From positions 124,001 to 188,000 of the forward strand of contig NZ_JAGHRA010000005.1 of assembly GCF_017744015.1 (NCBI RefSeq): DNA of 64,000 nucleotides, in the 5' to 3' direction. The stretch is from Paracoccus sp. R12_2. GTDB taxonomy: Bacteria; Pseudomonadota; Alphaproteobacteria; Rhodobacterales; Rhodobacteraceae. Each line of letters opens with the position of its first letter. Position 1 is the stretch's first letter. The notes below the pieces were generated by a model that was not told where the DNA came from, made no database searches, and saw only the letters and a list, made by a program, of their open reading frames with translations. Shown in pieces: positions 55,954-64,000 of the stretch. The position numbers and the translations under genes are program-made.

Positions 55954-57543
55954 ATGCCGAAGGTTCTTGTATCGGACAAGCTGTCGGAAACCGCCGTCCA
56001 GATCTTTCGCGACCGTGGGGTCGAGGTGGATTACCTGCCCGATCTGGGCAAGGACAAGGAAAAGCTGGCCGAGGTGATCGGCCAGTATGACGGTCTGGCG
56101 ATCCGTTCGGCCACGAAGGTCACGGACAAGCTGCTGGCGAACGCGACCAATCTGAAGGTCGTGGGCCGTGCGGGGATCGGGGTCGATAATGTCGATATTC
56201 CCGCCGCCTCGAAGAAGGGGGTGATCGTGATGAACACGCCCTTCGGCAACTCGATCACCACAGCGGAACATGCCATCGCGATGATGTTCGCGGTGGCGCG
56301 GCAATTGCCAGAAGCCAGCACCAGCACCCATGCCGGCAAGTGGGAAAAGAGCCGCTTCATGGGGGTCGAGCTGTTCAACAAGACACTTGGCGTGATCGGG
56401 GCGGGCAATATCGGGTCCATCGTGATCGACCGCGCGCTGGGGCTGCACATGAAGGTCCTGGCCTTCGATCCGTTCCTGTCCGAAGAACGCGCCAGGGAAA
56501 TGGGCGTGACCAAGGTCGAGCTGGACGATCTTCTGGGCAAATCGGATTTCATCACCTTCCACGTGCCGCTGACCGACAAGACGAAAAATATCCTGTCGCG
56601 CGAGAATATCGCCAAGCTGAAAAAGGGCGTCCGCGTCGTGAACTGCGCCCGTGGTGGCCTGGTCGACGAAGAAGCCCTGGCCGAGGCGCTGAAGGATGGC
56701 CGCGTCGCCGGGGCCGCGTTCGACGTGTTTGCGGTCGAGCCTGCGACCGAAAGCCCGCTGTTCAACCTGCCGAATGTCGTCGTGACGCCGCATCTGGGCG
56801 CCTCGACCACCGAAGCCCAGGAAAACGTGGCGCTGCAGGTGGCCGAGCAGATGTCGGACTATCTGCTGACCGGTGCGGTGCAGAACGCGCTGAACATGCC
56901 TTCGGTCACCGCCGAGGAAGCCGCCGTCATGGGGCCGTGGATCAAGCTGGCCAGCCATCTGGGCGCCTTCGTCGGGCAGATGACGGACGAACCGATCAAG
57001 GCGATCAACGTTCTGTATGATGGCGTCGTGTCCGAAATGAATCTGAACGCGCTGAATGCTTCGGTCATCGCGGGCGTGATGAAGGCGACCAATCCGGATG
57101 TGAACACCGTCTCGGCGCCGGTCATCGCCAAGGATCGCGGCATCCAGATCGCCACGACGCGTCAGGATCAGGCGGGGGTGTTTGAAGGCTATATCAAGCT
57201 GACCGTTGTCACGGCCGAGCGCGAACGGTCGATTGCCGGGACCGTTTTCAGCGACGGCAAGCCGCGCTTCATCCAGATCCGCGGCATCAACATCGACGCC
57301 GAAGTGGGCGAGCATATGCTGTACACGCGCAACAAGGACGTGCCGGGGGTCATCGGCGCGCTTGGCGGAACACTGGGCGATCTGGGGGTGAATATCGCGA
57401 ACTTCACGCTGGGTCGGGCCGCGAACGGCGACGATGCCATCGCAATCCTGTATCTGGATGCGGCGATCAGCGACGAGGCGCTGGCCGCGCTGCAGGCGAC
57501 GGGCAAGTTCCTGCAGGCCCGCAGGCTTCAGTTCGAGGTCTGA
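55954..57543 (+). CDS. serA: D-3-phosphoglycerate dehydrogenase
   Basis: First step of serine synthesis. At 529 residues it is the long form with NAD domain, intervening domain (about 320-450) and C-terminal ACT domain (about 455-529), which may sense serine. NAD motif LGVIGAGNIGSIVIDRA; active site NCARGGLVDEEAL and VVVTPHLGASTTEAQ. The ATG at 55954 (MPKVLVSDKLSE) has GAGGA at 55941; upstream in-frame starts are unlikely. Confidence 0.96.
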   Translation: MPKVLVSDKLSETAVQIFRDRGVEVDYLPDLGKDKEKLAEVIGQYDGLAIRSATKVTDKLLANATNLKVVGRAGIGVDNVDIPAASKKGVIVMNTPFGNSITTAEHAIAMMFAVARQLPEASTSTHAGKWEKSRFMGVELFNKTLGVIGAGNIGSIVIDRALGLHMKVLAFDPFLSEERAREMGVTKVELDDLLGKSDFITFHVPLTDKTKNILSRENIAKLKKGVRVVNCARGGLVDEEALAEALKDGRVAGAAFDVFAVEPATESPLFNLPNVVVTPHLGASTTEAQENVALQVAEQMSDYLLTGAVQNALNMPSVTAEEAAVMGPWIKLASHLGAFVGQMTDEPIKAINVLYDGVVSEMNLNALNASVIAGVMKATNPDVNTVSAPVIAKDRGIQIATTRQDQAGVFEGYIKLTVVTAERERSIAGTVFSDGKPRFIQIRGINIDAEVGEHMLYTRNKDVPGVIGALGGTLGDLGVNIANFTLGRAANGDDAIAILYLDAAISDEALAALQATGKFLQARRLQFEV

Positions 57544-57553
57544 GAACGCTTTC

Positions 57554-57579
57554 GCGCGCCGCTGGTTCTGGCGGCGCGC
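57554..57579 (+). terminator. Hairpin after serA
   Basis: GCGCGCCGC (57554-57562) and GCGGCGCGC (57571-57579) form a perfect 9-bp stem with an 8-nt loop, 11 bp after the serA stop. No T-run. Confidence 0.55.
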
Positions 57580-57628
57580 AACCCATGGGGCGGCAATTGC
57601 GTTCTGCACGCATGATGAAAGAGGCGGC

Positions 57629-58351
57629 ATGACACTTTACGCGATCGGCGATGTTCACGGTCAGCTTGACCTTCTGAAGGCGGCGCACGAGCGGGTCTTT
57701 CGCGATGGCGGACGTGACGCCCTGATCGCGCATGTGGGCGATCTGATCGACCGTGGACCCGACTCGCGCGGCGTCGTCGAATATCTTCTTCAGGGTAGTC
57801 TTTCGGGTCGTCCCTGGATCGTCACCCGTGGCAATCACGACCGTTTCCTGCCGGCGTTCCTGCGCAGCCCGGACTGGGTTGATCCGGGCCTAAGCTCGGG
57901 TCGGCACTGGGTCGATCATTCGGGGCTTGGGGCTGCGGCGACGCTGGCATCCTATGGGCTGGACCCGACGATGCCGCACGACCGTCTGCTGGCCGAGGCA
58001 CGGCGCGCCGTGCCGCATCGTCATGCGGACTTTCTGGCCGCGTTGCCGCTGTGGTTCCTGCATCGCGAGGCGCTGGTCGTTCATGCGGGTATCCGGCCGG
58101 GCAGGGATCTGCAGCAGCAGGCCGAACAGGATCTGGTCTGGATCCGCGAAGGCTTTCTGGGCAGCACGGCCGATCACGGACCCTTGGTGGTGCATGGCCA
58201 CACGGCGATCGATACCGCAAGCCATCATGGGAACCGGCTGAACATCGACGGCGGCGCCGCATATGGGCGGCCGCTTTGTGCGGTTGCGATCGAAGGCCGG
58301 ACGGTGCATCTGTTGACTGATGACGGGCGCGTGCCCGTGCTTCCGGAGTAA
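57629..58351 (+). CDS. PP1-like metallophosphoesterase (serine/threonine phosphatase type)
   Basis: A 240-residue di-metal phosphatase. Motifs in order: YAIGDVHGQLDLL, HVGDLIDRGPDSRGV, VTRGNHDRFLPAF, LVVHAGIRPG and LVVHGHTAID. This is the set for PrpA/lambda-PPase-like enzymes acting on phosphoproteins or Ap4A. The ATG at 57629 follows GAGG. Four bases separate its stop from the creA start. Confidence 0.92.
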   Translation: MTLYAIGDVHGQLDLLKAAHERVFRDGGRDALIAHVGDLIDRGPDSRGVVEYLLQGSLSGRPWIVTRGNHDRFLPAFLRSPDWVDPGLSSGRHWVDHSGLGAAATLASYGLDPTMPHDRLLAEARRAVPHRHADFLAALPLWFLHREALVVHAGIRPGRDLQQQAEQDLVWIREGFLGSTADHGPLVVHGHTAIDTASHHGNRLNIDGGAAYGRPLCAVAIEGRTVHLLTDDGRVPVLPE

Positions 58352-58355
58352 GCTG

Positions 58356-58826
58356 ATGCTGCGATCTTTCATCCTTTCGATGTGTCTTGTTCCCTTTGCC
58401 GCAAGCGGTCAGGAGGTCGGCAAGGTAGGGGTGGACTGGGTCGGAAACGACATCGTTGTCGAGGCGATCCGCGATCCCAAGGTTGGCGGGGTGACCTGTC
58501 ATCTTGCCTATTTCGAACGCTCGGTGCTGGATCGTCTCAGCCAGGGAAACTGGTTCGAGGACCCGTCGAACAGCGCGATCGAATGTGCGCAGACCGGTCC
58601 CATCGATCTGAGCCAGATCCAACGCGGCGAGGACGGCGAGGACGTGTTCAGCGAAGGTCGGTCGCTGATCTTCAAGTCGCTGCGCGTCAAGCGGATCTAT
58701 GACGAGGAAAACCGCGTTCTGATCTATCTCGCCCACGCCAACGAGGTGAGCGAGGGATCTGCGAAGATGGCGATTTCGACGGTGCCCCTGTTTGATGCGA
58801 CTGTTTCGGACGCGCCCGCGGAATAG
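58356..58826 (+). CDS. creA: CreA-family periplasmic protein
   Basis: A 156-residue exported protein with signal peptide LRSFILSMCLVPFAASGQ. Core motifs VEAIRDPKVGGVTCHL, IECAQTGPIDLSQI, and SLIFKSLRVKRIYDEENRV match E. coli CreA, a conserved protein of unknown function. The two cysteines (about 45 and 75) are conserved in the family. Lies 4 bp after the phosphatase gene. Confidence 0.88.
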   Translation: MLRSFILSMCLVPFAASGQEVGKVGVDWVGNDIVVEAIRDPKVGGVTCHLAYFERSVLDRLSQGNWFEDPSNSAIECAQTGPIDLSQIQRGEDGEDVFSEGRSLIFKSLRVKRIYDEENRVLIYLAHANEVSEGSAKMAISTVPLFDATVSDAPAE

Positions 58827-58963
58827 GCGCGCGCCGAGCGAAACATCGCAATTTGCCTGCGTTTGAAGCAAAATTCGGGCGATCCGGTGGACAGAATCGC
58901 CGCACGGGATTAGAACCGCCTCCAGTCAGGCGACATGTCATGTCTGGTTATGGAAATATCGGG

Positions 58964-59296
58964 ATGCAGACACATAATCGCATAGCGAAATTCAGTCTTG
59001 GTCAGGTCGTCCGGCATCGTGACAGGCCGTTTCGCGGCGTGATCTTCGATGTGGACCCCGAATTCGCCAATACCGAGGAATGGTACGAATCGATCCCCGA
59101 AGATGTGCGGCCTGAAAAGGATCAGCCCTTCTATCATCTTTATGCCGAGACCGAGGCGACCTATTACGTCGCTTACGTGTCCGAGCAGAACCTTGTGCCC
59201 GATGCGTCAGGCGAACCGCTGGAACATCCTGATGTGCCGGACATGTTCGGTGACTTCAGCGACGGTCGCTATCCGCTGGTCGGCCATCTGAACTGA
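58964..59296 (+). CDS. hspQ: Heat shock protein HspQ
   Basis: A 110-residue hemimethylated-DNA-binding/YccV-domain protein; in E. coli, HspQ is a heat-shock protein that enhances Lon. KFSLGQVVRHRDRPFRGVIF and FANTEEWYESIPEDVRPEKD are typical of the alphaproteobacterial form. The ATG at 58964 fits family N-termini; an ATG at 58940 would add 8 residues. Confidence 0.9.
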   Translation: MQTHNRIAKFSLGQVVRHRDRPFRGVIFDVDPEFANTEEWYESIPEDVRPEKDQPFYHLYAETEATYYVAYVSEQNLVPDASGEPLEHPDVPDMFGDFSDGRYPLVGHLN

Positions 59297-59357
59297 GGCC
59301 TTCGCGGCGATCGGCCAGCGCCTGATCGGTGTCGTACGCAAATTCGTTCCTGGCAGT

Positions 59358-59858
59358 TCAGCGCGAGGCTTCGTCGTAGGCAAAGGGCACGCTGAACGCC
59401 AGGAAGTTGCGGCTTTCTTCACGATAGTAACAAAGCGCCTGCGTCAGATCCTGGATCAGATACCAGCCGAAGCCGCCCTCGGGCAGGTCCGGGAATTCCG
59501 CTGTGGGCAGGATGCGCGGCAGGATGCAATCATCCGGCAGCGATGCGCCGTCATCGGTGATCGCGCAGGCAAGCCCGCTGTCGTGCCTTACGATGCAGAG
59601 ATGGATGGACGGTGTTCGCGACGGAACGGCGTCGCCGGTACCGGCATGCTCGGTAACATTGTTCAGAACCTCGGCCAGAACCAGTTCCAGCCGACCCAAC
59701 GTGTCCTCGCTGACGTCCTCGCGGAACCGCTGACGGATATCCCCAAGCGTGTCGCGGACCGTCTGGGGATGCGCCCTCAGCACGCGATGAAACATCGGCT
59801 GCGTGCGCGCCGTGACGCGGCCCTGGATTTCGGCGTTCTGCCGTGGGTTGGAGGTCAT
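59358..59858 (-). CDS. RsbW-like anti-sigma factor / HATPase kinase
   Basis: A 166-residue serine-kinase-like ATPase. N-box LVLAEVLNNVTEHAG, G1 box ITDDGASLPDD, and G2 box PEGGFGWYLIQDL are intact, so ATP binding is expected. It probably holds a sigma factor or another partner and phosphorylates the STAS protein encoded just upstream. The genes overlap by 4 bp. No cognate sigma factor or PP2C phosphatase lies in the window. Confidence 0.88.
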   Translation of the reverse strand: MTSNPRQNAEIQGRVTARTQPMFHRVLRAHPQTVRDTLGDIRQRFREDVSEDTLGRLELVLAEVLNNVTEHAGTGDAVPSRTPSIHLCIVRHDSGLACAITDDGASLPDDCILPRILPTAEFPDLPEGGFGWYLIQDLTQALCYYREESRNFLAFSVPFAYDEASR

Positions 59859-60187
59859 TCCCTTTGTTCCTCGTTCTCGGTTTCGGAGCGGATGTCGAAG
59901 ACCGTATCCATGCGTGTCAGCCGGAATACGCGTTCGACATTGGGGGTCAGTCCTTTCAGGATCAGCGGCATGTCCTCGGGCAGGGCCTTGCGCAGCGCGA
60001 TCATCGCGCCCAGGCCGGAACTGTCCATGAACTCCACCGCGCGCATCCGCATTTCGACCGGCTTTCGGTGCCGGACGATGGTCTCGCGCAGCTTGTCCTT
60101 GAAGCGCGTCGCGATTGCCGCGTCGATCCGCGCCTCGTTCACCGTGATGACAAGATGGGTGTCGGTGTCGGTGACCAGCAGCTGCAT
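59855..60187 (-). CDS. STAS-domain anti-anti-sigma factor
   Basis: A 110-residue SpoIIAA/RsbV-like protein with the phosphorylatable serine in AVEFMDSSGLGAMIALRKAL. It should antagonise the HATPase encoded downstream by partner switching. Tight coupling (4-bp overlap) supports a functional pair. Confidence 0.9.
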   Translation of the reverse strand: MQLLVTDTDTHLVITVNEARIDAAIATRFKDKLRETIVRHRKPVEMRMRAVEFMDSSGLGAMIALRKALPEDMPLILKGLTPNVERVFRLTRMDTVFDIRSETENEEQRE

Positions 60188-60282
60188 ATACGTCCCTCGC
60201 TTTGCGTTCCTGCTGTCACGACTAGACGCAAAAGGTTACGATCCGGTAAGCGTGTTCAGCAAAGCCGGGGGAGAAGTCGAGG

Positions 60283-61443
60283 ATGCAAGAAGTCTATATC
60301 CATGCCGCCGCGCGCACGCCGATGGGCGGATTGCAGGGGGCACTGTCGGGCCGGACAGCGCCGGAACTGGGCGGGGTCGCGATCCGCGCGGCGTTGGATC
60401 GGGGCGGGTCTGGGCCCGACAGCCCGGATGCGCTATTCATGGGCTGCGTGCTGCCTGCGGGCCTGGGCCAGGCCCCCGCGCGGCAGGCGGGGTTCGCGGC
60501 GGGGCTGCCGACCGGCCTGCCCGCGACAACCCTGAACAAGATGTGCGGCTCGGGGATGCAGGCGGTGATGATGGCAGCCGATGCGATCCGCGCAGGCAGC
60601 GCGGGCATCGTCGTCGCCGGCGGCATGGAAAGCATGTCCAACGCCCCCTACCTGCTTCCGAAAATGCGGTCTGGGGCAAGGCTTGGCCATGGACAGGTCA
60701 TCGACCACATGTTTCTGGACGGTCTGGAAGACGCCTATGACAAGGGCCGCCTGATGGGCACTTTCGCCGAAGATTGCGCGACTGAATTCGCGTTCACCCG
60801 AGAGGCTCAGGATGCCTATGCGCTGGCCAGCCTGTCGCGCGCGACCGACGCCATCAGGTCGGGGGCGTTTTCCGCCGAGATCGCGCCGGTCACGATCCCG
60901 TCGCGGGGCGGCGATGTCGTGGTGGATCAGGATGAACAGCCCGGAAATGCACGGCCCGACAAGATCCCGCATCTGAAGCCTGCGTTCCGCAAGGACGGCA
61001 CCGTGACAGCCGCGAATTCCAGTTCCATCTCGGACGGGGCGGCGGCGCTGATTGTCGGTGCGGACAGCGGTGGTGCAATCGCGCGGATCGTGGGCTACGC
61101 CAGCCACGCGCAGGAACCCGGCCATTTTCCGACCGCGCCGGTGCCGGCGGCGGAAAAGCTGTTGCACAAGATCGGCTGGGACAAGGCCAGCGTCGATCTG
61201 TGGGAGGTGAACGAGGCATTCGCCGTCGTGCCGATGGCCTTCATGGCACGGCTTGGGCTGGATCACGACAGGGTCAACGTGAATGGCGGGGCTTGCGCGC
61301 TGGGTCATCCGATCGGCGCGTCCGGGGCGCGCATCATCGTCACGCTGATCCACGCACTTCGTGCGCGTGGCGGATCTCGCGGAGTCGCGGCGATCTGCAT
61401 CGGGGGTGGCGAGGGGACCGCGCTCGCGGTCGAGATCGTCTGA
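60283..61443 (+). CDS. Thiolase (acetyl-CoA acetyltransferase)
   Basis: A 386-residue thiolase. Nucleophile Cys88 in NKMCGSGMQAVMMA, catalytic His near 343 in CALGHPIGASGARI, second Cys at 372 in CIGGGEG. Reversibly condenses or cleaves acetoacetyl-CoA. It may be PhaA/AtoB-like, but no phaB or phaC lies nearby, so the pathway cannot be fixed. Divergent from the STAS pair; monocistronic. Confidence 0.93.
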   Translation: MQEVYIHAAARTPMGGLQGALSGRTAPELGGVAIRAALDRGGSGPDSPDALFMGCVLPAGLGQAPARQAGFAAGLPTGLPATTLNKMCGSGMQAVMMAADAIRAGSAGIVVAGGMESMSNAPYLLPKMRSGARLGHGQVIDHMFLDGLEDAYDKGRLMGTFAEDCATEFAFTREAQDAYALASLSRATDAIRSGAFSAEIAPVTIPSRGGDVVVDQDEQPGNARPDKIPHLKPAFRKDGTVTAANSSSISDGAAALIVGADSGGAIARIVGYASHAQEPGHFPTAPVPAAEKLLHKIGWDKASVDLWEVNEAFAVVPMAFMARLGLDHDRVNVNGGACALGHPIGASGARIIVTLIHALRARGGSRGVAAICIGGGEGTALAVEIV

Positions 61444-61625
61444 ACCTGCCCGATTCTTCGGCAGACTGAACCCTTCATGCCCCGCTAAACGCCAGCAAAC
61501 CCCGTGTTTTGCGGAACTTTCGCGCATGCAGCCCCGTTCCCTTGTGGACTTCGATGGTCCGGTTTCCGATCATCGACGAACACCAAGCCCGCCCCAGAGC
61601 GGGTGCCGTCCTGAACGGGGGGAAG

Positions 61626-63035
61626 ATGAAATATTATAACGAGATGTTCGAAGGTGAGCGGGTCCGTGACCCCTACGCGCGCCTGAATGACTGGATTGAA
61701 ACGATGCCGGACGATTTCCGGCAAATGAAGCAGGCCGAGGCCGAAGCGCTGTTTCGCAGGATCGGCATTACCTTCGCGGTTTATGGCGAAGGTGGCGATC
61801 CCGACCGCCTGATCCCGTTCGACATGATGCCACGCGTGTTCGAACAGGCCGAATGGCGACGCCTGGAACGAGGGGTCAAACAGCGCGCGCGCGCATTGAA
61901 CGCATTCCTGCGGGACGTCTATGGCCGTGGCGAAATCATTCGCGCGGGGCGCATTCCCGCCCGGCTGGTCTATCGCAACGACGCTTATGAAAAGGCCGTG
62001 GTCGGTGTGGTTCCGCCACGTGGCGTCTATTCGCATATCATCGGCATCGATCTGGTCCGGACCGGGAAGGACGAGTTCTTCGTTCTGGAAGACAATTGCC
62101 GCACCCCTTCGGGCGTCAGTTACATGCTGGAAAACCGCGAGATCATGATGCGGATGTTCCCGCAGCTGTTCCGCAAGAACCGGATCGAGCCGGTTGATCA
62201 ATATCCCGCCCTGCTGCGGCGGACGCTGGAATCGGTCGCTCCGCCCAAATGCAACGATCGTCCGACCTGTGTCATCCTGACGCCCGGCCATTACAACAGC
62301 GCGTATTACGAACACAGTTTCCTGGCCAATCTGATGGGGGTCGAACTGGTCGAAGGCGCCGATCTGTTCGTGGATGGGGAATTCGTCTACATGCGGACCA
62401 CGCAGGGGCCGAAGCGTGTCGATGTCATTTATCGGCGCATCGACGACCCGTTCCTTGACCCGCTGTGCTTCCGACCCGATTCGATGCTGGGCGTACCCGG
62501 TCTGCTGGACGTGTATCGTTCCGGCGGCGTGTCGATATGTTCGGCGCCCGGTGCCGGCGTCGCAGACGACAAGGCGATCTATACCTTCGTCCCTGAAATG
62601 GTGCGCTTCTATCTGGGAGAAGAGCCGCTGCTGCAGAATGTCCAGACATGGACGTTGTGGAAAGAGGACGATTACAAGCACGTCATGGCCAATCTGCCGG
62701 ATCTTGTGGTCAAGGAAGTCCACGGATCGGGCGGATACGGCATGCTGGTCGGGCCCCGTGCCACGACCGAAGAGATCGAGCTGTTCCGCAAGAAGATCGA
62801 GGCAAACCCCTCGAACTACATCGCCCAGCCAACATTGTCGCTGTCCACCTGCCCGACCTTCGTCGAGGAAGGTATTGCCCCGCGACACGTCGATCTGCGG
62901 CCGTTCTGTCTTTGCGGCGACCGGATCGAACTTGTCCCGGGCGGATTGACGCGGGTGGCGCTGCGCGAGGGGTCGCTGGTCGTGAACTCGTCTCAAGGCG
63001 GCGGTGTCAAGGACACCTGGGTTCTGTCGGAATAA
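61626..63035 (+). CDS. Circularly permuted ATP-grasp protein
   Basis: A 469-residue circularly permuted type 2 ATP-grasp (DUF404/DUF407-like). Recognisable parts: KYYNEMFEGERVRDPYARL, FFVLEDNCRTPSGVSYMLEN, TPGHYNSAYYEHSFLANLMG, VVKEVHGSGGYGMLVGP and APRHVDLRPFCLCGDRI. It likely makes an amide or peptide-like bond on an unknown substrate. The ATG at 61626 follows GGGGGGAAG; upstream frame is poor. Next gene (alpha-E) lies 15 bp downstream, the usual neighbour. Confidence 0.92.
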   Translation: MKYYNEMFEGERVRDPYARLNDWIETMPDDFRQMKQAEAEALFRRIGITFAVYGEGGDPDRLIPFDMMPRVFEQAEWRRLERGVKQRARALNAFLRDVYGRGEIIRAGRIPARLVYRNDAYEKAVVGVVPPRGVYSHIIGIDLVRTGKDEFFVLEDNCRTPSGVSYMLENREIMMRMFPQLFRKNRIEPVDQYPALLRRTLESVAPPKCNDRPTCVILTPGHYNSAYYEHSFLANLMGVELVEGADLFVDGEFVYMRTTQGPKRVDVIYRRIDDPFLDPLCFRPDSMLGVPGLLDVYRSGGVSICSAPGAGVADDKAIYTFVPEMVRFYLGEEPLLQNVQTWTLWKEDDYKHVMANLPDLVVKEVHGSGGYGMLVGPRATTEEIELFRKKIEANPSNYIAQPTLSLSTCPTFVEEGIAPRHVDLRPFCLCGDRIELVPGGLTRVALREGSLVVNSSQGGGVKDTWVLSE

Positions 63036-63050
63036 GGAAGGGGAATAGCC

Positions 63051-64000
63051 ATGCTCAGCCGCACAGCCTCGAACCTCTTCTGGATGGGCCGCCATCTTGA
63101 ACGCGCCGAGACCGCCGCACGCCTGCTGGACGTGGGCCAGCGCATCACCTTGTTGCCTAATACCGAGGCAGGATATCAGAACGAATGGAATTCGCTGCTG
63201 CAGGCCTCGGGCACGTCGGGCGTCTTTGCAGAGAAATACGGCGAGGTCACACAAGAGAAAATCGAGGAATTCGTCTTCTTCGACCGTGACAATCCGTCCT
63301 CGGTCGCGTCCTGCATCGAAAAGGCGCGCGAAAGCGGCCGGATCGTCCGGACCGCATTGACCAGTGAGGTCTGGGACGCCCTGAACGTCGCCTATCAGGA
63401 ACTGCGCAAGATCGAACGAAAGTCGCGCGTCAAGCTGGACACGGCTTCGCTGACGGAATTCACCACCGGCCATACCGCCACCGTGCGGGGTGCGATCAAC
63501 TCGACCCAGCTTCGCAACGATGGCTGGCACTTCATGCATCTTGGCTATGGTCTGGAACGCGCCGACGCCACGGCAAGGCTGCTGGATGTCAAGTATTTCG
63601 TCCTGCTGCCACGGATCGAATTCGTCGGCTCGGGGCTGGACAGCTATCAGTGGCAGGTGATCCTGAGGGCGCTGTCGGCGCACCGGGCATATCACTGGGC
63701 CTATGGTGGCGACGTGTCGGCCGGCAGGGTGGCGGATTTCCTGATCCTGAATGGCGAAAGCCCACGGTCGTTGATCACCTCGCTCTACGAGGCTGTTTGG
63801 CATCTGGAAGGCATCGCCCGGCGGTACGGCGAGGCGGTGCCCGCAACCGCGCGCGACAAGGCACGCGAAGTGCTGGCCGCGTTGCAGGGCCGCGATATCG
63901 ACATGATCTTCGATGAGGGGCTGCACGAATTCCTGTCGTGGTTCATCGGCGAGATCGGCGCAATCTCGATGCTGGTCCACGAAGACTATCTGCTGGGAGG
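63051..64000 (+). CDS. Alpha-E domain protein (DUF403), 3' end outside window
   Basis: A helical alpha-E domain protein, start LSRTASNLFWMGRHLERAET, with family motifs GHTATVRGAINSTQLRNDGW and FMHLGYGLERADATARLLD. 316 codons are present without a stop; the family is usually about 315 residues, so the end is probably just beyond the window. Strong AAGGAAGGGGAA site. Often followed by a transglutaminase-like peptidase, which would lie off this window. Confidence 0.9.
   Translation, partial: MLSRTASNLFWMGRHLERAETAARLLDVGQRITLLPNTEAGYQNEWNSLLQASGTSGVFAEKYGEVTQEKIEEFVFFDRDNPSSVASCIEKARESGRIVRTALTSEVWDALNVAYQELRKIERKSRVKLDTASLTEFTTGHTATVRGAINSTQLRNDGWHFMHLGYGLERADATARLLDVKYFVLLPRIEFVGSGLDSYQWQVILRALSAHRAYHWAYGGDVSAGRVADFLILNGESPRSLITSLYEAVWHLEGIARRYGEAVPATARDKAREVLAALQGRDIDMIFDEGLHEFLSWFIGEIGAISMLVHEDYLLG

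Noticed and set aside
61485-63980. 831-codon open frame on the minus strand opposite the ATP-grasp and alpha-E genes
   Set aside because: It is the antisense of two well-supported genes, has Asp/His/Gln-rich composition typical of a GC-rich shadow, and shows no recognisable domain.

Overview
The window is GC-rich, densely packed chromosomal DNA from an alphaproteobacterium. The gene set points to Rhodobacteraceae, probably Paracoccus or a close relative. The supporting signs are an alphaproteobacterial-type serC-serA pair with a serC-motif-like leader, TAXI and DctPQM TRAP transporters, a CbpA/CbpM pair, an HspQ whose sequence resembles the alphaproteobacterial form, and an intergenic repeat of a kind I remember as common in Rhodobacter and Paracoccus. 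The genus assignment is inference. I see no insertion sequence, phage gene, integrase or CRISPR array.

Layout. 1-83: 5' end of prfC (minus strand). 346-1830: an unrecognised 494-residue protein behind AT-rich direct repeats. 1841-7883 (minus): TAXI-type TRAP binding protein, fused permease, overlapping UspA-like protein, formate-tetrahydrofolate ligase. 8096-10597: class III aminotransferase, CMD-family protein and an Fe-S-type uracil-DNA glycosylase. 10761-15331: capsule-export module (KpsT-like ATPase, KpsE-like co-polymerase, kdsA, MscS channel with a BON domain) with overlapping genes. 15336-16689: BaiN/HI0933-type flavoprotein and tRNA-Gln. 16930-19840: XRE-cupin regulator and kbl-tdh for threonine breakdown.

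19917-31151 is the most unusual region. An Lrp/AsnC regulator is divergent from a tight run of genes: a class V PLP enzyme, an MFS transporter with a histidine-rich tail, a class B monooxygenase-like flavoprotein, two paired CMD-domain proteins, an octopine/nopaline-dehydrogenase-family enzyme and a complete PotDBCA-type ABC importer. I read it as an undescribed system for uptake and oxidation of an amine or opine-like compound, or for a metal-binding one. 31488-39647 is a sugar-acid operon (GntR regulator, DctPQM, Zn-dehydrogenase, uxuA, uxuB, kdgK) with no uronate isomerase, which fits L-gulonate, D-mannonate or fructuronate as input.

39703-49739: an M20 amidohydrolase and a LysR regulator are divergent from glutaryl-CoA dehydrogenase, a CaiB-family CoA-transferase and a dipeptide-type ABC importer. 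This suggests glutarate or N-acyl compound use. 49810-54517: Tas-like aldo-keto reductase, CbpA/CbpM co-chaperone pair, and a secreted phytase-like esterase behind four 11-bp-spaced Pho-box-like repeats. 54611-57543: serC leader, serC, serA. 57629-61443: PP1-like phosphatase, CreA, HspQ, a STAS/HATPase partner-switch pair and a thiolase. 61626-64000: circularly permuted ATP-grasp gene followed by an alpha-E gene that runs off the window.

A recurring theme is the pairing of solute-binding protein genes with a stem-loop directly downstream, at three of the four transport operons. Such a hairpin would let binding protein be made in excess over permease.
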